Of a DNA stretch of 64,000 nucleotides, positions 55,868 through 63,798 are shown piece after piece. Source of the stretch: Acinetobacter junii CIP 64.5 (GTDB taxonomy: Bacteria > Pseudomonadota > Gammaproteobacteria > Pseudomonadales > Moraxellaceae); contig NZ_KB849655.1 of NCBI RefSeq assembly GCF_000368765.1, forward strand, positions 187,484-251,483, read 5' to 3'. Position numbers and translations under genes: made by a program. The notes beneath the pieces are model-generated. The model had not been told where the DNA came from and ran no database searches. It worked only from the letters and a program-made list of their open reading frames with translations. Position 1 is the first letter of the stretch; each line of letters starts with the position of its first letter.

Positions 55868-55885
55868 TTGGCATCTATTTTGCTT
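55868..55885 (+). promoter_or_regulatory. Sigma-54 promoter of ABC permease/ATPase operon
   Basis: TTGGCAT (55868-55874), five-base spacer, then TTGCTT (55880-55885), giving GG and GC exactly 10 bases apart as in the -24/-12 consensus TGGCAC-N5-TTGC. It would give a start near 55895, about 40 bases before the permease ATG. Confidence 0.75.
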
Positions 55886-55933
55886 AAACAGTATTACGTT
55901 TTATAAAAATTGTAATATTAAGAGGCAGTAGAT

Positions 55934-56878
55934 ATGAGTTACGTTGCACGCGAGCTCAGCCAAAAAAGCAAAATGTTATTTGGTTTCGGGTCATTTCTAA
56001 TACCGATTTTACTGTGGTGTGCTGTGAGTTACTTTCCATTTATTTGGCATCCACAAGTAAAGATTACAGATTCTGGCAGCGTGACCTATTTACAGGTCGA
56101 TAGTCGAATTGCTAAAGATATTTTCTATACCGAAGCACAAAGTGCTTTAGACCAAGGCAACACACCGCCACAAGGTGTTCTTGTTAATCCTATCTATTTG
56201 CCAGCACCGCATGAAGTTGCTATTGCATTAGTAACCGCTTTTACAACACCACCCGCGCAAGCTAATGATCCGTGGTTTCATGAAAGTCTTTGGCAGAGTA
56301 TTAAACTCGTATTTACCGCCTTTTTTATTTCTTCTTTGGTCGGGGTGCCCTTAGGTATTTTGTGTGGTTTTTCTAGAACAATTTCTCAACTTACCGAACC
56401 CTTTGTTGAGTTTTTTCGTTATCTACCAGCCCCTGCTTTTGGTGCTTTGGCAGTTGCCATATTAGGTATCAACGATGCACCAAAAATAGCCATTATTATC
56501 ATAGGTACGTTATTTCAACAGATTTTAATTATTGCCAATACAACTCGATTAGTTGATCGCAGTTTAATTGAAGCGGGTTTTACACTTGGAACGAACAAAA
56601 CCAAAAGCTTAATTCATGTGGTGATTCCTGCTGCTTTGCCTGAGATTTATCGAGATTTGAGAGTTTTATTAGGCTGGGCGTGGACTTACTTGATCGTTGC
56701 TGAATTGATTGGGAGCACATCAGGTATTACGTGGTTTATTACCCAACAAGCACGTTACCAAAATTTTGACAATGTTTATGCAGCCATTCTCATCATTGGT
56801 GTGATTGGTCTGATTTGTGATGTCATTTTAATGAAACTTGGGCAGCAGCTTTTTAAATGGAAATCAGGAGCACACTAA
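55934..56878 (+). CDS. ABC transporter permease (SsuC/TauC/NrtB type)
   Basis: 314 residues. One N-terminal membrane helix and a ~90-residue periplasmic part precede a standard six-helix permease domain. The EAA loop reads EAGFTLGTNKTKSLIHVVIPAALPEIY, which is normal for the family. It should form the channel with the ATPase encoded 1 bp overlapping downstream and the lipoprotein at 57928-58950. The set resembles transporters encoded with urea/guanidine carboxylases. AAGAGG lies before the ATG. Confidence 0.88.
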   Translation: MSYVARELSQKSKMLFGFGSFLIPILLWCAVSYFPFIWHPQVKITDSGSVTYLQVDSRIAKDIFYTEAQSALDQGNTPPQGVLVNPIYLPAPHEVAIALVTAFTTPPAQANDPWFHESLWQSIKLVFTAFFISSLVGVPLGILCGFSRTISQLTEPFVEFFRYLPAPAFGALAVAILGINDAPKIAIIIIGTLFQQILIIANTTRLVDRSLIEAGFTLGTNKTKSLIHVVIPAALPEIYRDLRVLLGWAWTYLIVAELIGSTSGITWFITQQARYQNFDNVYAAILIIGVIGLICDVILMKLGQQLFKWKSGAH

Positions 56879-57756
56879 TGACAAATACCCATTTCAATGC
56901 TCGTGAATATTTTGATCATATTTATGAGCGTGCTGTCATCTTAGAAGCAAAACAACTCACGCAAAGCTTCAAACACGGTAAAACTGAACGAACTGTTTTA
57001 AACCAAATTGATTTAAAGATTCATAAACGTGAGTTTATTTGTGTGATCGGTCCTTCTGGCTGTGGAAAGTCAACATTCAGTCGGATTGTCGCTGGACTTG
57101 ATTCTTATTCGGGTGGAGAGATTTTGATTGATGGACAACCGATCATGGGTCCTAGTCCTGAGCGCGGTATGGTGTTTCAAGGATATACACTGTTTCCGTG
57201 GAAAACAGTCAAAGAAAACGTGATGTTCGGCCCAAAAATGAAGGGACAAAGTGATAGTACGGCCGAGGCTCAAGCACGGGAATGGATTAATATTATCGGC
57301 TTAGAAAAATATGAAAATCAGTATCCTCATCAACTCTCTGGTGGAATGAAACAGCGTGTTGCGATTGCTAGAGCATTGGTGAATGAACCCAAAATTTTAT
57401 TGATGGATGAACCATTTGGTGCACTTGATCCACATACCCGTCAGAAGATGCAACGGCACTTGATGGATTTATGGCAAAATATTGATATCACCATTATTTT
57501 TGTCACTCATGATATGGATGAAGCGATCTTACTTGCTGACCGTATCGTCGCACTGAAAGCCAATCCTGGTGAAATAAAAGAAATTATCGAAGTAGATTTA
57601 CCTCGCCCACGTCATCCAGATCAAATGCTTTGCCCTGAATTTAAAGCATTGCGTCAACGTGTGGATCAACTCGTTCATGCCGATGAAGATCAACTCGATC
57701 CAGCACTTGAGGATTTGCCGTTGATTCCTCGTATGACTAAGGTAAGCGAAGATTGA
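56878..57756 (+). CDS. ABC transporter ATP-binding protein
   Basis: 292 residues from the ATG at 56878, which overlaps the permease stop (TAATG) and has AGGAG 7 bp upstream. Walker [11 protein letters not shown]-loop [11 protein letters not shown], signature [15 protein letters not shown] and Walker [13 protein letters not shown] are intact. Group of taurine/nitrate/sulfonate-type importers. Ends near a terminator. Confidence 0.93.
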   Translation: MTNTHFNAREYFDHIYERAVILEAKQLTQSFKHGKTERTVLNQIDLKIHKREFICVIGPSGCGKSTFSRIVAGLDSYSGGEILIDGQPIMGPSPERGMVFQGYTLFPWKTVKENVMFGPKMKGQSDSTAEAQAREWINIIGLEKYENQYPHQLSGGMKQRVAIARALVNEPKILLMDEPFGALDPHTRQKMQRHLMDLWQNIDITIIFVTHDMDEAILLADRIVALKANPGEIKEIIEVDLPRPRHPDQMLCPEFKALRQRVDQLVHADEDQLDPALEDLPLIPRMTKVSED

Positions 57757-57790
57757 AACGCCGATACGTCAATAAAGTAAAAAATTTACA

Positions 57791-57815
57791 GCCCACTTAT
57801 AAGAGTGGGTTTTTT
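57791..57815 (+). terminator. Intrinsic terminator after ABC ATPase
   Basis: Stem CCCACT / AGTGGG with six-base loop and six T. Confidence 0.88.
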
Positions 57816-57847
57816 ATATTGAAGTATTCATTGATATATCTGATAGA

Positions 57848-57874
57848 TAAAAAAACTCCCTCATGAAAGGGAGA
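57848..57874 (-). terminator. Intrinsic terminator after binding lipoprotein
   Basis: Stem CTCCCT / AGGGAG with loop CATGAA, T tract on the minus strand. Confidence 0.82.
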
Positions 57875-57927
57875 TTTTTAAGAGCTAATGATTAAATTTA
57901 AAAGTATTATTACTCAATATATTAAAA

Positions 57928-58950
57928 CTATTTCACCTCTTCAATAAGCGTTGGGAATATCACGCCATCAACATCCACTTTAGTGGTGTAGACTCCATTT
58001 TTAAAATTAAATTCGTTGACGTGATAACTTGAGCCATAGATAGAGTCAAAGCTGTTGGACTTGGTAAATACCTTCTTATTTGCTTGCAGATCAAGTAAAT
58101 GAGTTCCGTCAATAAATTGAGCATACTGAGCAGAATCTAAACCGACTCGTTTTGCCATGATTGCTACAGCATCGTCTCGTGTTGCTGGATCATTGATATA
58201 TTTAACAGTTTTATCCCATACCTGAATGATTTTTTTCCAATCTTCCTTATTTGCAGCAAGGTGTGTCATATTGACGGTCAAAGTATCATAAATCAGTCCC
58301 GGCTTATCTTTGGATGAGTAGATGATTTTAGAACCAGCAACCGCTTTTAATGCTTGATTGGCTACAGGTTGCCAAACTGCAATTGCTGACACATCAGGAC
58401 TTGCAAACACTTGAGGTAATTCATTGGTGACTGCATTCACTAATGTCACTTCAGAGTTTGCTACTTTGGCATCATCTAAAGCTGTATTGAGTAAATGATG
58501 ATCAACCAATCCTTTCTCAACTGCAATTTTTTTACCTTTCAAATCAGCAATATTATTAATTCCACTTTTGGCAATAATGACATCATTTCCTGCGGAATAA
58601 TCAGTTGCCAAAATCATGATGCCTTTGGTGCCTCCTGAAGCGATCACCAAGTTATCACCATTGGATACAGAAACAGCATCGAGCTGATTGGCAGAAAATG
58701 CATTGATTGATGCAGAATAATCGAACCATTTGAATTCGACATTTACCCCCGCTTCTTTAAACCATCCCTTTTCAATAGCAACTTGCCATGCCACCCAACC
58801 TGGCCAATCACTATAGCCAATTGTAATTGGCTTACTATTAGTACTGCCTTCAGTTTTTGCCTTTGATTCTGGTAGTTTTGCTGTGTTGTCACAGCCCCCT
58901 AAAAAAATCGCTGTCAGCACAGATGCTGAAATCAGAGTTTTTTTGATCAT
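57928..58950 (-). CDS. ABC transporter substrate-binding lipoprotein
   Basis: 340 residues. Lipobox IFLGGC gives lipid-modified C20. The mature protein is NMT1/ThiY/SsuA-like (ITIGYSDWPGWVAWQVAIEKGWFKEAGVNVEF). It delivers substrate to the permease/ATPase pair encoded convergently at 55934-57756; the two operons face each other. It is encoded 64 bp after the NikR-like gene on the same strand. The substrate is inferred to be guanidine or urea from the carboxylase nearby. Confidence 0.88.
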   Translation of the reverse strand: MIKKTLISASVLTAIFLGGCDNTAKLPESKAKTEGSTNSKPITIGYSDWPGWVAWQVAIEKGWFKEAGVNVEFKWFDYSASINAFSANQLDAVSVSNGDNLVIASGGTKGIMILATDYSAGNDVIIAKSGINNIADLKGKKIAVEKGLVDHHLLNTALDDAKVANSEVTLVNAVTNELPQVFASPDVSAIAVWQPVANQALKAVAGSKIIYSSKDKPGLIYDTLTVNMTHLAANKEDWKKIIQVWDKTVKYINDPATRDDAVAIMAKRVGLDSAQYAQFIDGTHLLDLQANKKVFTKSNSFDSIYGSSYHVNEFNFKNGVYTTKVDVDGVIFPTLIEEVK

Positions 58951-59014
58951 CTTATGCTTGCTCCTATTATGCTTTGATATTTAGAACTTTTTGTCACTAT
59001 GAATGCTTATGTGT

Positions 59015-59449
59015 CTAAGTGTTTTGTGCAATTGGCGGCATGACGGCATCCATCAATTCCAAATGCCCTTTAATTACCCCTTTTAATGCAATGAACTGCT
59101 GAGTAATGGCTTTCAAATCACTACTGACACCTTGCATCAACATGACTTGTAGAACCTTGTCATCATCCAATTGAATATGTAATGAACTAATTACCTGAGC
59201 TAAGTGTTGTTGCTGAAGGTCAACAAGTTGTGTTCGAAGTGGTTTTAAACTCACGTCATACAACAATGTCAAAGTGCCAACCATAACCTCATCGTTTTTA
59301 GCTAGATCATCGATTAAGTGCCGATTGATCATGTCCAAGATTGCTTGTGAACGACTTTCGTAATGTTGATCTACAATTTTTTGATCAAGTGCATTCAATG
59401 TGGTTTCGGGCACAGTAATACTGATTCGAGCTAACTTTTGCTTGGCCAC
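59015..59449 (-). CDS. NikR-like ribbon-helix-helix regulator lacking most Ni ligands
   Basis: 144 residues, GTG start. Ribbon-helix-helix domain (LARISITVPETTLNALDQ, residues 6-23) and ACT-like domain match NikR end to end (LRTQLVDLQQQHLAQ, FIALKGVIKGHLEL). Against E. coli NikR the four nickel ligands H76, H87, H89, C95 fall on Q80, H91, Q93 and V99, so only one remains. It is therefore unlikely to sense nickel in the usual site. It sits at the head of the ABC lipoprotein operon, under the sigma-54 site, and may control the uptake or carboxylase genes. Confidence 0.85.
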   Translation of the reverse strand: MAKQKLARISITVPETTLNALDQKIVDQHYESRSQAILDMINRHLIDDLAKNDEVMVGTLTLLYDVSLKPLRTQLVDLQQQHLAQVISSLHIQLDDDKVLQVMLMQGVSSDLKAITQQFIALKGVIKGHLELMDAVMPPIAQNT

Positions 59450-59453
59450 AGTC

Positions 59454-59579
59454 TCATACCTTTATTTTGCGTTCTTGGTGATTTTGTTTGATATACAAAC
59501 CTGCCCTAGCACTAAATAATTCGACTAGAAATTTCTTAATAGGATGTCTTTCTACAGCGTTAGTTTTGACTTCACTCAT
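59454..59579 (-). CDS. Small 41-residue ORF heading the nikR-like operon
   Basis: Starts ATG at 59579 with AGGAGC 9 bp upstream and ends 4 bp before the nikR-like GTG. The product MSEVKTNAVERHPIKKFLVE continues with LFSARAGLYIKQNHQERKIKV; it is basic and may form an amphipathic helix. It lies 45 bases after the predicted sigma-54 start point. The family is not known to me. The good ribosome-binding site and tight spacing favour a real gene or a leader peptide. Confidence 0.6.
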   Translation of the reverse strand: MSEVKTNAVERHPIKKFLVELFSARAGLYIKQNHQERKIKV

Positions 59580-59634
59580 ATCGCAGCTCCTACAAGGGTA
59601 TTACTAAAATTAGTTTTTGTATTACTTGTTTAGA

Positions 59635-59652
59635 ATGCAGGATATGTGCCAA
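59635..59652 (-). promoter_or_regulatory. Sigma-54 promoter of the small-ORF/nikR-like/lipoprotein operon
   Basis: On the minus strand TTGGCAC (59652-59646), then five bases, then CTGCAT (59640-59635); GG and GC are 10 bases apart. One mismatch to TTGC. Start expected near 59624, 45 bases before the 41-residue ORF. Confidence 0.7.
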
Positions 59653-59694
59653 TTTTTAGTGATTGAGATTTGTTGAATAAAGTTAAATTAAATA

Positions 59695-59728
59695 ATAAAA
59701 AAAGCCCCACTACGCTGAGGTGGGGCTT
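59695..59728 (-). terminator. Intrinsic terminator of the small transcription unit
   Basis: Stem AAGCCCCAC / GTGGGGCTT (59702-59710, 59720-59728), nine-base loop, and seven T on the minus strand. No annotated gene ends here, so it belongs to the short unit at 59749-59891. Confidence 0.9.
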
Positions 59729-59748
59729 GTTTAAAGTACTGTATGGCA

Positions 59749-59835
59749 TCAGTTTATTCCGTTGTTATTACTCATGTTCTGGTTATTCTTTTTATACATG
59801 TTGGAATGAACCGATGTTTGTGATTTAGTGATCAA
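59749..59835 (-). CDS. Possible 28-residue ORF, TTG start, or non-coding RNA
   Basis: TTG at 59835 has GAGGAGA about 10 bp upstream, and the frame closes at 59749, 21 bp before the terminator stem. Product: polar, Asn-rich, beginning MITKSQTSVHSNMYKKNNQN. It is framed by a consensus promoter and a terminator, giving an RNA of about 160 nt. It may be a small protein gene, an sRNA, or both. No family recognised. Confidence 0.4.
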   Translation of the reverse strand: MITKSQTSVHSNMYKKNNQNMSNNNGIN

Positions 59836-59862
59836 GTTGGTTGCTCTCCTCTATTTATGCTG

Positions 59863-59891
59863 TATATAAATAAAAGCAGAAAGCATGCCAA
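59863..59891 (-). promoter_or_regulatory. Strong sigma-70 promoter of the small transcription unit
   Basis: Minus strand: TTGGCA (59891-59886), 17-bp spacer, TATATA (59868-59863). This is near consensus in both boxes with ideal spacing. Confidence 0.75.
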
Positions 59892-60151
59892 AATATTAGA
59901 TAGTTTGCATTCGATCAAAACGTAAGATAAATAAGCTACATAAGTATTGAAAGCAAGTATGAAGCTGATTTCCCAATCTTAAAAATGCCTAAAAAATGTA
60001 TCAACTCGCACCATTTAGTTACGCTGAATGCATCAAAGTGTGGCTATATTTTACTCAGGTTGGGTCAACTCTTATTTTGTGTGGAACAAGAGCATTTAAG
60101 AAAAAAAGCCGTCGAATATAAACACATTCAAAAATGTAATTCTTAAATTTA
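59892..60151. other. Intergenic DNA after carboxylase terminator
   Basis: About 260 bp between the carboxylase terminator and the small unit's promoter. I saw no guanidine or other riboswitch motif, no ORF with support, and no clear NtrC site. A half-site-like GCACCA at 60008 is not enough to call. Confidence 0.4.
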
Positions 60152-60178
60152 AAAAGACCGCTTAAGCGGTCTTTTTTA
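60152..60178. terminator. Terminator after carboxylase, perfect 24-bp palindrome
   Basis: AAAAGACCGCTT / AAGCGGTCTTTT (60152-60163, 60164-60175), symmetric, works in both directions; 12 bp beyond the carboxylase stop codon. Confidence 0.93.
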
Positions 60179-60189
60179 TTTCAATCTCA

Positions 60190-63100
60190 TTAAGCCACTG
60201 GCGCTAGTGTAAATAACACCTGCCCTGTTTTAACAGTTTGTCCTTTTTCGATCGTAATGCTTTCAACTTTCATGCGTTCGGGCGCAACAATCGGGATTTC
60301 AATTTTCATGGCTTCAATGACTGCTAGCGTTGCTCCTTCCTCGACAATATCGCCAGATTGACATTCAATTTTCCAAATCGAACCCGGCATATGTGATTCA
60401 ACTGCACAACCACCATCAGGAATGATGACGGTTTCACCCTCATCAACAGCATCCAAACTCTCTGAGACATATTCTGCAAGACCTGCCTCATGCCAACGAC
60501 GACGTTCAGCATCAAAGTTAGCTTGTTGAGTTGCTTTAAAACTTGAAATGGTTTCAGCATTGTCTGATAAGAATTGATTATATTCTTTGAGGTTTAAAAC
60601 ACCTTCCTCAATTCTGAGTTTGAGTCGTCCTGCCTTAAAATCCTCACGCATCTGCATGAGTTCTGTTTCAGAAACTTCATAGAATTTAATCTGATCAAAG
60701 AAGCGCAATAACCACGGTTTACCTTGCTCAAAGTCTGCATTTCTACGATAGCGAGACCACATTTGAGTCGTTCTACCCACAAATTGATAGCCACCCGGTC
60801 CTTCCATTCCATAGACACACATATAAGCACCGCCGATTCCAACAGCATTTTCAGGTGTCCAAGTTCGTGCAGGATTATATTTAGTCGTTACGAGTCGTTG
60901 ACGTGGATCAAGCGGTGTTGCAACTGGTGCACCTAGATATACATCACCTAAGCCCATCACCAAATAATTTGCGTTATATACCACGTCTTTTACGGCTTGC
61001 TTATCTTTTAGACCATTAATGCGACGGATAAATTCGATATTGTCTGGACACCACGGTGCATCAGGACGCACCGTTTGCATATAACGATCAGTTGCCAACT
61101 GCGTTTGTGAATCTTCCCAAGCCAAAGGTAAATAGACAGTACGTGAAGGAACTTGCATTTCAGTCACATCAGGCAATTCTGTTTCTGCTTGTTTGAGTAG
61201 GTTCAATAAATTCTGTTGATCCAGTTTGAGTGAGTCATAATGAATTTGAAGTGAACGTATTCCCGGTGTTAGATCAATGATACCTATGATGTTTTGATCT
61301 TTAACCCACTGCATTAATGCATGTATGCGGAATCTCAAATTCAGGTCTAAAACCAATTCACCATACTCAACCAACATGTAGTTATTACCAGCGGGGCGAT
61401 ACACTACATTTGGAGTATGATCTTGACCATCTAAACGATCTAATACAGCATCATTTAAGCTATCAAACTCAGCATAAAAGCTTTGACCAAATTGCACATC
61501 ATTAAGATGCTCAGTACTAAGCATATGATGATAGGTTTGATTTAATTCGGCTGCTTGTTCATATCGAATAGGAACAAATTTGACTTTGTCTCCTGCTTTT
61601 AATTGACCTAATTTCCAAAGTTCAGAATGAACAACGACCGCTGGGCAAACAAAACCACCAAGACTCGGACCATCAGGACCTAAAATGATTGGCATGTCTC
61701 CAGTAAAGTCGATTGCTCCAATAGCGTAGGCATTGTCATGAATATTGGAAGGATGTAAACCTGCTTCACCACCATCTTCACGCGCCCATTCTGGCTTTGG
61801 TCCGATCAATCGAATTCCTGTACGGCTTGAATTGAAATGTACTTCGAAGGAATGTTCAAAGAAGGCATCAATATCTTGTTTGGTGAAAAAATCAGGCGCA
61901 CCATGCGGACCATACATCACTGCAATTTCCCAACTGTTTGAGAATGTCGGGACTAGTTCTGCATTTAAACTTGTTTGTTGGTCTGAACTAAAAGAAGTGA
62001 TTGGCAACATATCACCAATTAGCAAATTACGTCCTGCGTGACCACCAAATTGACCTAAGGTAAAAGTCGCTTGTGAACCCAAGTATTCAGGAACATTCAA
62101 ACCACCTTTGATGCCAATATAAGTTCTACATCCTGTGATGATTTTACCGCATTTAAGGATTTGCCCTTTCTTGACATTCACCGTTTGCCACATTGGAATG
62201 TGCACACCATCTAAGGTTGACGGCATGTCACCACCTGCAAGCACGATTTGGCTATCACAGTGAAACTTTAAAGTAGGTCCATGCAATGTACATTCTAAAC
62301 CTGCACTATTGGATGCATTGCCAAGTAGTTGGTTTGCCACGTTTAAAGATAAAGGGTCAATCGCTCCAGACGGTGGTACACCCACATCCCAGTAACCTAA
62401 ACGCCCAGTAACATCTTGTATGGAAGTTTGAATGCCAGCTTGCAATACTTCGATTTTTTGAGTTTTCCACTCAAAAGTATTGAGGAAACGAGTGGTTTGA
62501 GTACCTGCTTTAAACACTTCACAATCAATAATATTCTGTAAATATTCAAGATTGGTTTCGATACCTGCCACCTGAGTTTTGGCTAAGCTATGATTCATTG
62601 CTTGAATAGCCGCATCGCGATCATTTGCCGTGACGATAATTTTAGCAATCATAGGATCGTAAAATGAGGAAACAGTCGAGCCAGTTTCTACCCATGTTTC
62701 ATTACGTGCTTGATCATCAAATTCAACAAAGGTCAGTAAACCTGCACTCGGTTGGAAGTTTTTGATCGGGTCTTCTGCATACAAACGAACTTGTATCGAA
62801 TGCCCTACTGATTTCAAAGATTGTGTTGGTGCTGTCCAGTCGCCACTCGCAAGTGTGACCATCCATTCTACCAAATCCACGCTGTATACTTGTTCTGTGA
62901 CACCATGTTCAACTTGTAGGCGGGTATTTACTTCCAAAAAGTAAAAGTCTTGCGTGTCCGTATCCATCACAAATTCAACAGTACCCGCTGAACGATAATT
63001 CACGGATTGCATGAGTTGAATTGCAACAGTCTGAATATATGAACGTTGTTGATCATTTAAATGTGGTGCTGGGGTTTCCTCAATAACTTTTTGATTGCGA

Positions 63101-63795
63101 CGTTGAACAGAACAATCTCGCTCACCTAACGCTAAAACTTGTCCTTGACCATCACCAAATATTTGCACCTCGATATGGCGAGCATTCTGTACAAATTTTT
63201 CTAAATACAGTCCTGCATCTTTAAAGTTTGCCTGCGCAAGATAAGAAACTGTTGCGAAAGCATCTTTTAGTTCATCAGCATTCCATACCAAGCGCATGCC
63301 GATACCACCACCGCCTGCGGTACTTTTTAGCATCACAGGATAACCAATGCGCTCTGCTTCAACCAATGCCTCTGCTTCATCAGCCAAAAGTTGGCTACCC
63401 GGCAATAGTGGCACATTTGCTTCGATTGCAAGCTCTCTAGCGGTATGTTTCAAGCCAAATGCACGCATTTGAGCTGAGTTTGGGCCGATAAATGCAATTC
63501 CTTGTGATTCACACAAATCACAAAAATCAGCATTTTCAGATAGAAAACCGTAACCCGGATGAATGGCATTCGCACCTGTTTGTTTGGCGACTTCTAAAAT
63601 TTTATCAACATTGAGGTAACTCTGACTCGCGGGTGCATCACCGATATAAATCGCTTCATCTGCTAAAGTCACATGCAATGAATCTCGGTCTGCCTCAGAG
63701 TAGACAGCAATGGATTGGACACCTAATTTTTTTAGTGTTCGAATAACACGACATGCAATCGCCCCACGATTGGCAATTAAAACTTTATTAAACAT
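60190..63795 (-). CDS. Biotin-dependent urea/guanidine carboxylase
   Basis: 1201 residues. Biotin carboxylase (FNKVLIANRGAIACRVIRTL; KSTAGGGGIGM; EVNTRLQVEHGVTEQV) is followed by the urea-carboxylase carboxyltransferase halves (QDVTGRLGYWDVGVPPSGAID and APWCPDNIEFIRRINGL) and a C-terminal biotinyl domain with EAMKIE (biotin lysine K1164). The allophanate hydrolase part is not fused. Enzymes of this type next to DUF1989 genes have been shown to act on guanidine rather than urea. The residue that separates the two could not be located without an alignment. ATP-dependent, cytoplasmic. Confidence 0.9.
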   Translation of the reverse strand: MFNKVLIANRGAIACRVIRTLKKLGVQSIAVYSEADRDSLHVTLADEAIYIGDAPASQSYLNVDKILEVAKQTGANAIHPGYGFLSENADFCDLCESQGIAFIGPNSAQMRAFGLKHTARELAIEANVPLLPGSQLLADEAEALVEAERIGYPVMLKSTAGGGGIGMRLVWNADELKDAFATVSYLAQANFKDAGLYLEKFVQNARHIEVQIFGDGQGQVLALGERDCSVQRRNQKVIEETPAPHLNDQQRSYIQTVAIQLMQSVNYRSAGTVEFVMDTDTQDFYFLEVNTRLQVEHGVTEQVYSVDLVEWMVTLASGDWTAPTQSLKSVGHSIQVRLYAEDPIKNFQPSAGLLTFVEFDDQARNETWVETGSTVSSFYDPMIAKIIVTANDRDAAIQAMNHSLAKTQVAGIETNLEYLQNIIDCEVFKAGTQTTRFLNTFEWKTQKIEVLQAGIQTSIQDVTGRLGYWDVGVPPSGAIDPLSLNVANQLLGNASNSAGLECTLHGPTLKFHCDSQIVLAGGDMPSTLDGVHIPMWQTVNVKKGQILKCGKIITGCRTYIGIKGGLNVPEYLGSQATFTLGQFGGHAGRNLLIGDMLPITSFSSDQQTSLNAELVPTFSNSWEIAVMYGPHGAPDFFTKQDIDAFFEHSFEVHFNSSRTGIRLIGPKPEWAREDGGEAGLHPSNIHDNAYAIGAIDFTGDMPIILGPDGPSLGGFVCPAVVVHSELWKLGQLKAGDKVKFVPIRYEQAAELNQTYHHMLSTEHLNDVQFGQSFYAEFDSLNDAVLDRLDGQDHTPNVVYRPAGNNYMLVEYGELVLDLNLRFRIHALMQWVKDQNIIGIIDLTPGIRSLQIHYDSLKLDQQNLLNLLKQAETELPDVTEMQVPSRTVYLPLAWEDSQTQLATDRYMQTVRPDAPWCPDNIEFIRRINGLKDKQAVKDVVYNANYLVMGLGDVYLGAPVATPLDPRQRLVTTKYNPARTWTPENAVGIGGAYMCVYGMEGPGGYQFVGRTTQMWSRYRRNADFEQGKPWLLRFFDQIKFYEVSETELMQMREDFKAGRLKLRIEEGVLNLKEYNQFLSDNAETISSFKATQQANFDAERRRWHEAGLAEYVSESLDAVDEGETVIIPDGGCAVESHMPGSIWKIECQSGDIVEEGATLAVIEAMKIEIPIVAPERMKVESITIEKGQTVKTGQVLFTLAPVA

Positions 63796-63798
63796 AGA

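Noticed and set aside
59580..60189. Guanidine riboswitch in the gap between nikR-like and carboxylase genes
   Set aside because: None of the conserved ykkC, mini-ykkC or ykkC-III motifs I know were seen on either strand; if present it should lie upstream of the carboxylase operon beyond 64000.
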